Notes: generated by a model from the sequence alone, not told the origin. A DNA stretch of 64,000 bases from CBDEFX01 sp965237635 (GCA_965237635.1 CBDEFX010000001.1:682001-746000), one strand, 5' to 3'; positions 18,956 to 28,491 are shown, counted from the first letter of the stretch. Numbers and translations are program-made.

Positions 18956-19867
18956 CGCATGGAACCGGTACTAGTACGCTGGTTTGGACCTGTTCCACAA
19001 TGGCGGCGACGGCGGTGGTCGTCACGTTTTCCAGAATATCGGCCGCAATGTTAGCTGCTATCTCCTCGACGACACGGGCTGCAGTCGTAGTATTGGTCTG
19101 TTCCAGGACGGCGGCTGCCACTTCTACGTCCAACTCTTCGAGTATTTTCGCCACCTCGTCTGTACTTGCCTCAGTGAAGAAGGAGGCCACGTCTTCCTTG
19201 TCCAACTTTTCGAGGACATCAGCCGCCGGCAACGGCGTTGGCGTCGGCGTCACGTCCTCAAAAAATGGGGGCGGCGGCTGCGGTTGGGCCGGCGGAGGTA
19301 TTTGCCCAGGAGGGGGTGGCGGGGGTGGCGGGGGTGGTGGGGGCAGCTCGGTCCCGATCTTGCAGGCGTCACTGGAGGCCGTTGCCGTCGGGACTGTAGC
19401 GCTCAAGTCACGGTAGAGTCTTAAGAACGTCGTCGCACCCGAAACGAACAGCACCGGGTCGACTACGGCGCCGTAGGCATCCCGCGCGACCACGGGCCGG
19501 CCTCCGACCACGAGCTCGACAGGCTCATTTAGGTTGAAGCCCTGCCGGCCGGCTATGTCGGTCGTATCACCGCATGCGTGGAAGTTGTTGTCCTGCCCGA
19601 ACGTCCCGCCCCCGGCAGTATTCGTGTTTCTCCCCGTGTCGAAGGAGTTGGCATAGTTGACGCCTTCGAATCGGGCCTCCAGCTTCAGACCGGACGCGGC
19701 CGCCGTAGCGGTGTCCGGGTCTGTCCCGTCAAAGACCTCCCAAAGAAGGTGTGAGGAACGAGCGGGATGGCATGAACGCGGGAGGGTCCTACGAGCATCG
19801 ACAGCACCAGCGCTAACACAAGCGCTGCCGTCGTGGAAGCGACGAAGAGACCGGTCGATCTGCTCAA
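18956..19867 (-). pseudogene. Surface protein, 5' half with signal peptide (frameshifted)
   Basis: Begins at a TTG (19865-19867) preceded by GAAGGAT. The first 34 residues are a clear signal peptide (charged MSRSTG, a hydrophobic TTAALVLALVLSMLV core, then VHA cleavage-like site). After IPLVPHTFFG a one-base shift near 19735-19750 moves the sense frame to EVFDGTDPDTATAAASG and on through ARFEGVNYANSFDTGRNT, VVGGRPVVARDAYG and a proline stretch, PPPPPPPPPPPPGQIPPP. It ends in an alanine/valine-rich helical repeat region (EEIAANIAADILENVTTTAV) at the IS630 junction. The same kind of propeller-like 'GTV/DG' start with a Pro-rich stalk is common in Chloroflexota secreted proteins. Together with 16055-17764 this was one protein of roughly 850-900 residues. 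Confidence 0.75.
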
Positions 19868-20092
19868 AGTGAGTTATCCTTCAACACTGACGCCGCGCCG
19901 TGTCCACCTTCTGCTGGGGGTGCGACGCACATCGCCGAACGTGTTTCGGCCTTCCTGAGCCCTCGACTCTAGACCATGCAAGGAGCATCAAAGGAGAGCC
20001 GAACGATTCTTGTTTCAAGTGACGACCCTTTGGCCACCATTCCATCAAATCACTCGGCCCGCGACTACCTCCTTAAGCCCGAATCCACCGAA
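19868..20092. other. Intergenic region between surface gene and IS1380-like fragment
   Basis: No gene. It should contain the promoter of the surface-protein gene on the minus strand; I could not assign clear hexamers. Confidence 0.4.
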
Positions 20093-20880
20093 GGAGGGCG
20101 TCGGGTTAGCGTCCTGAGGCGGCAAGAAGGCGCTCCTGTGCTTCTGGGATAATGGTTTTGTAGCAAAAAAACGGCCCCGGAAAAGGAGCACCCAGTAGAT
20201 GCTGCCACGCAACCACCCCGACCGGATCCAAATCACCTTCGACGACCGCCGTTTGGTGGCCAATGCCGGGCTGCTCCTTCCGGCCACCCTGGCGCGGCAC
20301 CTCGGCCTGCCCGAACTCGTCCGGCAGCGCCTCGACCTGGGCGATGCCCCGGGGCGGGCGAACACGAGCGACAAGATGATGACGCTGGTGGCGTCTGCGC
20401 TGGCTGGGGGCGACTGCATTGACGACGCCGATGTGTTGCGCACCGGGGGGACGGCCTGCACCCTGGGCGGCACGGTCAAGGCGCCATCCACCCTGGGCAC
20501 CTTCCTGCGCAGCTTCCGGTGGGGCCACGTCCGTCAACTCGACCGGGTGAGCCGCGAGTTGCTGGCCCGGGCTTGGCAGGCCGGGGCGGGACCCGGCGAC
20601 GGGCCCCTGACCATTGACCTGGACTCCACCATCTGCGAGACCTACGGACTGGCCAAGGAGGGCGCCCGCCACCACGGCTATACCGGCAAGCGGGGCTACC
20701 ACCCGCTGCCGGCCATCGCCGCCGGCACCGGAGACGTGCTGATGTCCCGGCTGCGCGAGGGCCGGGCCAACACCGCCCGCGGCGCCGCCCACTTCCTGCG
20801 GGAGACGGTGGGACGGGTGCGCTACGCCGGGGCCAACGGACGACTCACGCTACGGGCCGACAGCGGGTTCTACACTCATG
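20093..20880 (+). mobile_element. IS1380-like element, 3'-truncated copy
   Basis: Homology to the inverted copy at 1-306 begins at GGAGGGCG (20093). The transposase frame stops being recognisable after the ADSGFYTHV motif at about 20878, where unrelated sequence and a palindromic repeat (20968-20995) follow. The right end of the element is missing. Confidence 0.75.
20199..20880 (+). pseudogene. IS1380-like transposase, truncated after the second catalytic Asp
   Basis: About 227 residues remain of an expected 430-460. The N-terminal region (FDDRRLVANAGLLLPATLA, about 12-30) is typical of the family, TIDLDSTICETYGLAKEG (about 143-160) has the first catalytic Asp and LRADSGFYTHV (about 217-227) the second. 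The part with the catalytic Glu is lost. The open frame continues to 21095 through unrelated repeat DNA, so the last 70 residues are not part of the enzyme. It cannot transpose itself but its end could be used in trans. Confidence 0.85.
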
Positions 20881-20967
20881 TCAGGGGACAAGGCCACTCC
20901 TTTTCGTCCATCATGGTGGCGGAGGCAACCGACCTGGACGATTCTGAGGGAATCACAAGGGGGTTAG

Positions 20968-20995
20968 GTAGGGGCGGGTTTCAAACCCGCCCTTA
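20968..20995. repeat. Palindromic repeat GTAGGGGCGGGTTT...AAACCCGCCC
   Basis: Near-perfect palindrome (GGGCGGGTTT-C-AAACCCGCCC). Sister copies are at 28343-28367, 58385-58410 and, diverged, 62282-62307. A typical REP-type element. Confidence 0.7.
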
Positions 20996-21053
20996 CTTTT
21001 CGCGTCAACCTCCGCGGGACCTTCAAGCCGGGCAGGGAGTCTCTAGAGTAATC

Positions 21054-22292
21054 CTAGTCCCTGACCGGCTTCCAGCGGACAACCGTCATCGTTGAGTGCC
21101 CGACCGCGCCGTCCGATCCTTCTCCTGCGTCCGCGTCTGGGATCCCCGCGACTGTAACGACGGTGTCATCGTCGAGCGTGACGCTCTCCCCGTAGCTGGC
21201 ACCTCGGTCAGTGCAGACTAGATAGTAGACCTCGTCCTCCCATGTGTCCCCCTCATCGTGGCTGACCATCGCACGGAGCGGGTGCGGCTCACCTCGCGGA
21301 TACCTGTGATCGTGGAGCGCGACCGCCGTCCCGTCGCTCTGCCCTGTCGGGAACCCGTATGTCTGGCCGTACATGGTCGTCAACAGACGATGGCCCGTCC
21401 ACGTCCGCCCATCGTCGCGGGAGTCGGCCAGTAGGACGTGCTTGAAGGTCTTCGCGACGCCGTGCTCCCAGGTAAACGGCGTGTGGTCCCCGCCGGTTAG
21501 CTCATCAAGCTCCCCGGGCATCAAGGGGCGGCTGTACCGCATCGTCGAGAGGAGCTTTCCCGAACCCATACGCGCCATCCCGCCCTCCGAGAACCAGTCT
21601 CCCATCCAATTTGGGCCCTGCCACGTATGGCCGCGATCAGTGGAGCGATATACGACGCCCATGGTCTTGCCGCCCAGGTACACCCTCTCGTCTCCCTTTT
21701 TCCATCTTGCCGGCGACGTGTCTCGTTTCGAATGGTCAAACTTCGCATTGCTGGCACAGGTGGTCCACAGCAGCGTGTCGTCGGGCAGACGGCACATCTC
21801 GAACGCGGACCCCCTTTCAGGGTACTCTGCGAACTCCTCGGGGACCGGGATGTGCGAAATCTGCTCGAAGGTCCGGCCCTCGTCGTGCGACGCCCAGACC
21901 TCCGCGAGGTCGGCTTCGCTCGCCCCCTTTTCAATCACAGTGATGAAAGTGCCGTCGCTCAAGACCTGGCACTTCCCGGCGGGGATGGTGAATTTGGGAT
22001 CGGACTCGAGGACGGTCCACGTTCGACCGCCGTCCTCGGACTTCGAGCTGAGCGTTAGCTGGTTGACGTAGACCGTGTCGCCCGGCCCGCGAAGCACCAT
22101 CATCGTCTGGGCAAAGCCTTCTGGATCATGCGGCACGACGGACCGCTCGGCGGGCACCTTTGTGATCTCGCCGCCGCGGGCCCGCAGGACGTAGTCGCCT
22201 CCCTGCATCGCCACCAGTTCGTCGATCGGCGGCGTAGGCACTCCGCCCATAACGACCGTATCGAGTGGATTGAAAAACTCGCTTCGTGCCAT
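21054..22292 (-). CDS. BNR-repeat (sialidase-like) beta-propeller protein
   Basis: The 412-residue protein has five Asp-box motifs (S-x-D-x-G-x-T-W): SEDGGRTW, SHDEGRTF, STDRGHTW, SRDDGRTW and SHDEGDTW, spread along a six-bladed propeller. CRLPDDTLLWTT and DHRYPRGEPHPLRAMV are shared with a paralogue at 43932-45200. Asp boxes are structural and occur in sialidases and many other glycan-acting propellers; the sialidase Arg triad cannot be confirmed by eye. No signal peptide or membrane segment is seen, so it is probably cytoplasmic, unlike most secreted sialidases. Expected roles are glycoside or sugar-acid handling; substrate unknown. The gene stands alone between an IS fragment and repeat DNA. 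Confidence 0.8.
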   Translation of the reverse strand: MARSEFFNPLDTVVMGGVPTPPIDELVAMQGGDYVLRARGGEITKVPAERSVVPHDPEGFAQTMMVLRGPGDTVYVNQLTLSSKSEDGGRTWTVLESDPKFTIPAGKCQVLSDGTFITVIEKGASEADLAEVWASHDEGRTFEQISHIPVPEEFAEYPERGSAFEMCRLPDDTLLWTTCASNAKFDHSKRDTSPARWKKGDERVYLGGKTMGVVYRSTDRGHTWQGPNWMGDWFSEGGMARMGSGKLLSTMRYSRPLMPGELDELTGGDHTPFTWEHGVAKTFKHVLLADSRDDGRTWTGHRLLTTMYGQTYGFPTGQSDGTAVALHDHRYPRGEPHPLRAMVSHDEGDTWEDEVYYLVCTDRGASYGESVTLDDDTVVTVAGIPDADAGEGSDGAVGHSTMTVVRWKPVRD

Positions 22293-22634
22293 TACGTTTT
22301 CTCTCCCTTATCTTTTTGGTTGGTGGGACCACAGCCCCCACCATCGGGCGTCATAGTATCATAAGGAACGGCCGGTTCCGAAGCCCGGTTGTCCGAGTCT
22401 CAGCGGGCCTCTCGGCAGTCCCGAGTTTGAACGGCTCGTGCCCGGTTGGCTGTGGCACCGTGGTGGACAAAAAGACTAGCCTGTCTCCCTGAACGAAGTG
22501 AAGGGCCTGGGGCGGCTGGGGGTTCCGAAGCGGTCCCGACCAGCCGGAGGTCCAAGACCCCCCTCAGATTTTTCAGTGAGGAACAGGACTTCTCAGAGGG
22601 ACAAGGAACGACTGACGCCGGTGAGCCGTCCTTG
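22293..22634. repeat. Intergenic region with dispersed repeats
   Basis: Contains CTGAACGAAGTGAAGGGCCT and CGGTCCCGACCAGCCGG (about 22490-22550), related to repeat sequences at 2200-2270. No gene recognised. It separates the minus-strand unknown gene at 22635 from the BNR gene. Confidence 0.45.
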
Positions 22635-23399
22635 CTATACGACGGTCGGCCCGCCTTCAAGCTCTTTGATCTTCTGGTCGATCTGGCCTATCTCTCCATA
22701 CTCTTCCCGGACCAGATGGAAGCACCTCTGGAGGTAGAGGTCAGCCAGCTCGGCACCGCTATTCTCGGTCGACTTGACGGCCAGCAGCAGCTGCGGAATG
22801 TTGTGGTTGTCGGGGAGATGCCCGGCCAAGAGACTGATCTCTTCCTCGGCCTCTTTAACCAGGCTTGGATCAGAGCCTTCCACTGCGAACTTGAGCCTGC
22901 CCACCAGCTTTGTGAGCTCTCCTAGCCTGTCGCTGTCGCTCATCAGTCCGTAGAGCACCTCGTTTACGCCCACGCCCGCGGTCTCACCCTCGTCGTCGAC
23001 AGGCCCTGGCGCTGAGATGGCCGCTACCTGAGCATACAGCTCGGCGTACTGCTGTACGGCTTCGTTCACGGACATCATGGCGGCGGCGACGTCCGTTGGG
23101 TTGAGCGTGCCCGCGAAGATAATGTCGTCGTCCCGCATGGCCGCAAGTTCATCGAGGACCTGGTAGCTCCCAAGCTGCTCGGGTGCCGGCGGGAACGCGA
23201 AGCAGGACAGCTCTTTGGCACTGAGCTCGCCAACCTGGTTCATAAGGAAGGGTGGAACATACTTGGACACGTCTACTGTGATCGGAAGGACGACCAGGTA
23301 CGACACCCACGTGTCTTCAGGGTCCGAGGAGCTCCTGAAATAGACGAGAGCGTGGCCTTTCGGCTGCTCCTTGTTGCCTCTATCGAAGACGATGTCCAT
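22635..23399 (-). CDS. Conserved-type protein of unknown function (254 aa)
   Basis: I do not recognise the family. The 254-residue product opens with MDIVFDRGNKEQPKGHALVY, then an alpha/beta segment (WVSYLVVLPITVDVSKYVPP, about 31-50), a stretch rich in acidic and Ala residues, and a largely helical C-terminal half (about 115-254) with LTKLVGRLKFAVEGSDP and a final EEYGEIGQIDQKIKELEGG coiled region. No membrane segment, signal or metal motif. Codon use looks native. It is transcribed divergently from pyrD with about 110 bases between, so the two share a control region. A cytosolic regulatory or scaffold role would be a guess. Confidence 0.7.
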   Translation of the reverse strand: MDIVFDRGNKEQPKGHALVYFRSSSDPEDTWVSYLVVLPITVDVSKYVPPFLMNQVGELSAKELSCFAFPPAPEQLGSYQVLDELAAMRDDDIIFAGTLNPTDVAAAMMSVNEAVQQYAELYAQVAAISAPGPVDDEGETAGVGVNEVLYGLMSDSDRLGELTKLVGRLKFAVEGSDPSLVKEAEEEISLLAGHLPDNHNIPQLLLAVKSTENSGAELADLYLQRCFHLVREEYGEIGQIDQKIKELEGGPTVV

Positions 23400-23478
23400 A
23401 TAGGAAGGGTTGACCTCGGCCAGGGGTGTCGCCAGATATTATACGCCATATTCTCGGCCAATGGCCGGCGCGTTTCCC

Positions 23479-23487
23479 TGATATAAT
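23479..23487 (+). promoter_or_regulatory. Extended -10 promoter for pyrD
   Basis: TG-A-TATAAT at 23479-23487 is a consensus extended -10 element, about 21 bases before the GTG start at 23509. The -35 region is weak, which such promoters tolerate. The short distance implies a very short untranslated leader. Confidence 0.65.
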
Positions 23488-23508
23488 CGCCAGGGAGAAA
23501 ATGGGCCT

Positions 23509-24561
23509 GTGGTCAGACTAGACGGTTACACGCAGATACTCAGGCCTCTGCTTTTCACCCTCCCGCCAGAGTTGGCCCAGAAAGCCGCCGACCTAGCCTT
23601 GAGACAGCGACCGGCCTGGCGCGCCGTGGCCCCTGCCCTACGTGTTCGGGACGCCAAACTGAACGTCAGTTGGTGCGGTCTAGGTCTCGAGAATCCAGTC
23701 GGACTCGCTGCCGGGTACGACAAGAACTGCGGGCTGCTTCCCTCCCTCGCGACTCTCGGCTTCGGGTACCTCATGGCCGGCACCGTCACCCGATCGCCGC
23801 TCCCCGGCAATCCGAAGCCCCGGATGTTCCGCCGGGCTGGAGAGCAGTCGCTGGTCAACGCGCTGGGCTTTCCCAACAAGGGCCTCGAGCCCGCCGCCCG
23901 GCAGCTCGAGCGCACTCGGGGAAGGCTTGGCGACACGCGAGTCGCCGTAAGCGTCTCGGGCACCGTCGCCGACGAGATCGTCGACTGCCACCGCCGACTG
24001 GAGCCCATGGTGGACGCCGTCGAGGTCAACATCAGCTCGCCGAACACTGCGGGGCTTCGCGTCTTCCATGAGGCAACGGCCCTGGCCGAGCTGGTCGACC
24101 GCGTCAGCGAAACGAGATCGAGGCCCCTGATGGTCAAGCTCCCCCGCTATACGGCGGTCGATCGGATCGCTCGCGAGCAGGTCCTGATGATGGCTGCCGT
24201 ATGCCGTGACCGAGGCGTCGATGCGCTCACGATCGCCAACAGCAGAGTTGTCAGCGATGCCCGGCTCTCGACAGGCATCGGTGGACTCAGTGGGCGCGCG
24301 ATTTTTCCTGAGACGGTGAGGATGGTCGCCGAGGTCAGGGCCCAGGTCGGCGACAAGATAGCTATCAACGCCTGCGGGGGCATCTCGACAGGAGAGGACG
24401 CCTGGAAGACACTCGAAGCCGGCGCCACGACCGTCCAGCTTTTCACGGGGCTCATCTATCGAGGGCCGGCGATCGTCAGGTACATCAACCGGGAGTTGCT
24501 GGCCATCATGTCCAGGGAGGCGGTCGACTCTTTGGGGCATATCGGCCGGGGGTCGATGTAG
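23509..24561 (+). CDS. pyrD: Dihydroorotate dehydrogenase (quinone), class 2
   Basis: The 350-residue protein oxidises dihydroorotate to orotate in pyrimidine synthesis, passing electrons to the quinone pool. Class 2 features: an N-terminal membrane-contacting helical extension (1-45), NPVGLAAGYDKN (about 62-73), GTVTRSPLPGNPKPRMFR (about 91-108), NALGFPNKG, and VNISSPNTAGLR (about 172-183) where Ser175 is the catalytic base of this class. GGISTGEDAWKTLEAGATTV (about 288-307) and the phosphate-binding YRGP end are normal. The usual TNTT is ANSR here. The start is GTG at 23509: the ATG at 23501 runs into a stop and AGGGAG lies 10 bases upstream. The enzyme would feed electrons into the menaquinone that ubiD/A/X probably make. 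Confidence 0.93.
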   Translation: MVRLDGYTQILRPLLFTLPPELAQKAADLALRQRPAWRAVAPALRVRDAKLNVSWCGLGLENPVGLAAGYDKNCGLLPSLATLGFGYLMAGTVTRSPLPGNPKPRMFRRAGEQSLVNALGFPNKGLEPAARQLERTRGRLGDTRVAVSVSGTVADEIVDCHRRLEPMVDAVEVNISSPNTAGLRVFHEATALAELVDRVSETRSRPLMVKLPRYTAVDRIAREQVLMMAAVCRDRGVDALTIANSRVVSDARLSTGIGGLSGRAIFPETVRMVAEVRAQVGDKIAINACGGISTGEDAWKTLEAGATTVQLFTGLIYRGPAIVRYINRELLAIMSREAVDSLGHIGRGSM

Positions 24562-25023
24562 GGCGCAGGCCCTACGCCCTCTCGAAAGTCCCTTCTCCCC
24601 TTGCGGGAGAAGGTTAGAGCCTGCCCTGAGTTTACCGAAGGGATGAGGGGTTTTACGGAAAGGTAACGCCCGCAGTCGCCGGGTGACCTTTTCGGCGGTT
24701 TGCCGGATCACCCTCACCTTAATCCTCTCCCGCAAAAGGGGCTTTGCACAAGAAGTCGCGATTCCGCGGCATGGTTTCGACAGGTCCCCCGATGCGGCAT
24801 CGGGGCGACTCCTGTCGGAGCTCACCACGAACGTAAGTTCAGATCACCGTTCGCCCTGAGCTTGTCGAAGGGCAATTCAGGCCAACTCGACACTTTTAGT
24901 GCAAAGCCCGTCAATGGAGAGGAAAGACGCGGCCAGCGGGCGACGTATAGCCGGTCACCAGTCCACCTGCTACGATAGCCAGGCGAAGTCCGCAGCCGCC
25001 CTCTCATAGCGGAATAAAGCGCA
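24562..25023. repeat. Repeat-rich intergenic region
   Basis: No gene. Holds a 'CCTTCTCCCCTTGCGGGAGAAGG' type unit (about 24590-24615), a CCCTCACC unit (24710-24745), and a roughly 60-base repeat at 24770-24833 (TTTCGACAGGTCCCCCGATG ... GAGCTCACCACGAACG) that is nearly identical to 62083-62142, with a CCCGATGCGGCATCGGG palindrome inside. A TTCGCCCTGAGCTTGTCGAA motif (about 24848) is another widespread repeat. Confidence 0.6.
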
Positions 25024-26790
25024 ATGCCGATACATCTGCTCCCCCCAGACGTCTCGTCAAAGATCGCTGCCGGCGAGGTCACGGAGCGCCCCGCCTCCGT
25101 GGTCAAAGAGCTGGTGGAGAACTCGCTGGATGCCGGCGCTTCTGAGATATCGATCGACGTAGGGTCTGGCGGAATCGAGTATATTCGGGTGGCGGACAAC
25201 GGCGTCGGCATCCCGAGCGACGAGGTGGAGGTGGCGTTTCAGAGGTTCGCCACCAGCAAACTTGCGGCGGCCGCCGACCTGGAGGCGATCACAACCCTCG
25301 GATTCCGAGGCGAGGCGTTGCCAAGCATCGCAGCCGTCTCGAATGTGTCAATGGTCACCAGGGCCACGGCCGAGGAGTCCGGTACCCGCCTGGAGGTGGC
25401 CGATGGCCAGGTCCTGACCAAACAGCCCGAGGGGTCGGCCCCCGGCACCGCGATAACCGTTCGTCACCTGTTCAGGAACTTTCCTGCGCGCCGCAAGTTC
25501 TTGAAGTCCGCCGCCACCGAGGCGTCCAGGACACAGGCTTTGGCGACTCGTTACCTGCTGGCGTACCCCGGCGTGAAGTTCCGGCTGTCTTTGAACGACT
25601 CGACGGCGCTGTCCAGCTCAGGGTCCGGTGACCTCAGGGAGGTCATATCTGACGTATACGGCGCCGATGCCGCCCGCGCCATGCTCGAGCTGACCCACGA
25701 GCAGGCAGATATTCCGGTCCCGTCCGGAATGATTGGTCCGCCCTCTCTTACACGAGCCAATCGAAGTCACATCAACCTCTTCGTGAACGGCCGCTGGGTA
25801 CAGAGTCGAATGCTCTCATACGCGCTGCTGCAGGCATACCACGGCTTCCTGATGGAGCGGCGCTTTCCGGTAGCCGTAGTAAACATAGCCCTGGCCCACG
25901 GAGAGGTCGACGTGAATGTGCACCCGACCAAAACAGAGGTGCGATTCCGACGCGAGGGCCAGGTGTTCTCTGCGCTGCAGCAGGCGGTACGCCGCACGCT
26001 GACCGCCCATACGCCGGTCCCTGAGATCTCGGGGCCGGCGGTCTCTACCCCGTCAGAATCCCCAGGACCACCTTCGCCTTCGTTTTGGCCGGCAGGAGCC
26101 GTCGGTCAACCCGTCGACCGCGCGTCGGCCCACTCCGCTGCACACGCCCCGGCCCCAAATGCTCCCGCCCAGGCTACCGAGCCATCACCAACCACGCTGC
26201 CGCCTGTACCCCGCCAGGCGCTGCCGGCCCTTCGGGTACTAGGCCAGGTACAGAACACCTACATTACGGCCGAGGGTCCTGACGGGGTCTACCTCATAGA
26301 CCAGCATGCGGCCCACGAGAGGGTCCTTTTCGAGGAGGTCATGGCTGCGACTACATCCCGACGTCAGGAGGTACAGGGCCTGATGGAACCGGAGACGGTC
26401 GAGCTGGACCCTCGCCAGAGTGAGCTCGTCGAGTCCCACTCGGACCTGATAGCGCAGATCGGGTTTCTGGTAGATTCGTTCGGCGGCCGAACGTACATCT
26501 TGCGCGGTGTTCCGAGGCTGTTATCAGGAGAAGGACCGAGACAGGGCTTCCTCGAGGTGCTGGACCTAATGTCGGAGGGCGGCGGCTTCGAGTCGTGGGA
26601 AGAGCGCGCGGCCTACTCGATCGCCTGCCACGCCGCGATCAGAGCGGGCAAGGTCCTGTCCCAAACAGAGATGTCAGAGCTCACGCGTCAGCTGGAATCG
26701 TGTCAGCAGCCACATACCTGCCCGCACGGCCGCCCGACGATGGTCCATATGAGCTCGGCGCGCCTGGAGCAGGAGTTCGGGCGAAGGTAG
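25024..26790 (+). CDS. mutL: DNA mismatch repair protein MutL (endonuclease type)
   Basis: The 588-residue protein has the GHKL ATPase motifs at the N-terminus: VVKELVENSLDAGA (about 26-39), VADNGVGIP (about 57-65), FATSK and GFRGEALPSI (about 76-103). VNVHPTKTEVRF (about 298-309) is the MutL/transducer signature. A Pro/Ala-rich linker (about 340-400) leads to the C-terminal domain with the metal-dependent nicking motif DQHAAHERVLFEE (about 425-437), ACHAAIRAGK and CPHGRPT (about 565). It therefore belongs to MutL proteins that nick DNA themselves, as in bacteria without MutH. It joins MutS-bound mismatches to excision. No mutS is in the window. The downstream 250 bases are a G-rich spacer without a gene. 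Confidence 0.96.
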   Translation: MPIHLLPPDVSSKIAAGEVTERPASVVKELVENSLDAGASEISIDVGSGGIEYIRVADNGVGIPSDEVEVAFQRFATSKLAAAADLEAITTLGFRGEALPSIAAVSNVSMVTRATAEESGTRLEVADGQVLTKQPEGSAPGTAITVRHLFRNFPARRKFLKSAATEASRTQALATRYLLAYPGVKFRLSLNDSTALSSSGSGDLREVISDVYGADAARAMLELTHEQADIPVPSGMIGPPSLTRANRSHINLFVNGRWVQSRMLSYALLQAYHGFLMERRFPVAVVNIALAHGEVDVNVHPTKTEVRFRREGQVFSALQQAVRRTLTAHTPVPEISGPAVSTPSESPGPPSPSFWPAGAVGQPVDRASAHSAAHAPAPNAPAQATEPSPTTLPPVPRQALPALRVLGQVQNTYITAEGPDGVYLIDQHAAHERVLFEEVMAATTSRRQEVQGLMEPETVELDPRQSELVESHSDLIAQIGFLVDSFGGRTYILRGVPRLLSGEGPRQGFLEVLDLMSEGGGFESWEERAAYSIACHAAIRAGKVLSQTEMSELTRQLESCQQPHTCPHGRPTMVHMSSARLEQEFGRR

Positions 26791-27047
26791 GATACGGCCC
26801 GCCCAACGACCCATCGGAGAGAGCCCGGGCGCTTCCGCTAACCGCTTGTCCTGAGACCGCCGATGGGTGCACACATCTTAAGGGGGGCTTTGGGGGGGGT
26901 GACGCCCTAGGACAACGGATAGGCCATTGGGCGGGATCTGTGTATCACGGCACAGCATAACCTAGAACTAATGTGCGTGTCAATAGGCAAGAACATATGT
27001 TTTCGGCAGATTTTCGTTCCCTTCTCATCCAGTCCCTTCCCACTTGG
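26791..27047. other. Intergenic spacer after mutL
   Basis: No gene recognised. Contains G-runs (about 26881-26900) and ends at the IS481 insertion site. Confidence 0.4.
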
Positions 27048-28334
27048 TGTATGGACCGGACACATGGTGGACGGGTGTTCGGAGACATGGTGGACACATT
27101 TGAGTATGTTAGGCATCGTGCCTGAGGTCAAGCTGGGCGATTTGATGAGTGGCGAAGAAGACGTTCCAGACTCCATCGTCAGTTGTCGGCCGAATAGCCA
27201 CTGGCATGCCCTTGAAAGCCTTAGGTACCTTGAAGATACGGCCAAACAACTGGAGCCTACCTTTGTCGTGAACACGGCGTACCAGGTCAGTTGGTTCGTA
27301 TTCCAAGGGTGGAAGGACCTCGGGAAACAGTCTTTGGCTCACTTGGTATTTGGTGGCCGGAGTAGCAAGGTCAAGGGCGTCATGGGGCCGCTCCAAGTTG
27401 TAGATGTCCCGCCACAGGTCGAAGGCTCTCTGGCAGTGCGCCAGATCAGTGAAGCTGCTCCCCTGCAGCACTTCAACGGTCATGGTTCGGTGGAAGCGCT
27501 CATCTTTTCCCTGTGTCTGAGGGTGATAAGGGCGTCCATGACTGACTCCGATGCCCAACCTCAGCAGCCAGACTGTAAAAAGGTGTGTAGGGGTGGTCTT
27601 GGTCATGGCCCCACGGGGAGCCATTGTCCATCAACATTGTGTTGGGCAGGCCGTAGCGCCGGAAGATAGCCGTCAGGCGCTGTTGCACCATCTCTCCCTG
27701 CTCGTTACCGCAGGCCTGCAGCCCCAAGGCAAACCGAGAGTGATCGTCCAGAACAGTCAGAGGGTGGCAGCGTCCTCGGGTAAGGGGGAAGTGGCCTTTG
27801 AAGTCCATCTGCCACAGGTCGTTGGGTGCCTGGTGTTCAAATCGCTGCCAGGAACGGTGCTTGGGCCCCTCGGCGGGGTCAATGCGGCCATGACGACGCA
27901 AGATCGCCGTGATAGTACTGGGGGCCGGCATGTCCGCCTCAAACACATCCCTGCGCTCCAAAAGCCACCGTCGCAGCTTACGAGCTCCCCAGGCCGGATG
28001 GGCCGCACGGGCAGACAGCACCGCCTGCTCAACCTGCGATGGGGTACGTGCAGGCGAGTAGTGAGGCCGCCGCGGCAGCTCGACCAGGCCTGCCTCGCTC
28101 CCTTCACGGAAACGCCCAAGCCACTTGTATCCAGTCGTAGGGCTGATCCCGAAGCGACGGCAAAGGCCCCTTTTGTTGGTGCCTTCAGCCTGCGCCAGCT
28201 CCACGAACTCTCTCCTCTGAGACATAACGGACATCTCCTTCCATGGCATGACCACCTCCTTGTAATGAAGTCATGCCTATTATGGTGTCCACCATGTCCC
28301 CGAACATGTGTAAGCTATGTCCCCGGTCTATACA
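27048..28334 (-). mobile_element. IS481-family insertion sequence, copy A (frameshifted)
   Basis: 1287 bp, bounded by terminal repeats TGTATGGACCGGACACATGG (left) and the complement of TGTATAGACCGGGGACATAG (right). The 5-bp target duplication CTTGG is intact on both sides. It is nearly identical to copy B (57091-58376) but in opposite orientation. Confidence 0.93.
27109..28255 (-). pseudogene. IS481-family transposase, disrupted by a one-base insertion
   Basis: Same protein as the intact copy at 57170-58315 (381 residues) but split in two frames: residues 1 to about 225 in 27500-28255 and the rest in 27109-27624. The lesion is an extra A in the run at about 27577-27581 (AAAAA here, AAAA in copy B). 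The two Asp motifs (WQMDFKG, LMDNGSPWG) lie in the first piece and the Glu (KDERFHRT) in the second, so neither piece is a complete catalytic domain. Natural decay or a sequencing error in a short homopolymer would look alike. Confidence 0.9.
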
Positions 28335-28337
28335 CTT

Positions 28338-28476
28338 GGACGTAGGGGCGGGTTTGCAACCCGCCCTCCCTCCTCCGCTTGACGGGAGGGGACTCAGGCC
28401 TGCCCTAAGCCCCGACCGAAAGGTGAGGGAGTGACTCTATAAACACATCGACAACCGCGAACATCCGTGCTATACT
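28338..28476. repeat. Dispersed repeat next to IS481 copy A
   Basis: Starts with the palindrome GTAGGGGCGGGTTTGCAACC and continues through CCTCCGCTTGACGG and a CCGCGAACATCCGTGCTATA end. A related unit of the same order lies beside IS481 copy B (58378-58490), and the inner part (28375-28434) is inverted at 7135-7200. Confidence 0.65.
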
Positions 28477-28491
28477 CAGGGGGGGTCCGGG

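Noticed and set aside
20881..21095. Continuation of the transposase frame beyond the second Asp motif
   Set aside because: The DNA is a palindromic repeat and the 3' flank of the BNR gene; the catalytic Glu region is not there.
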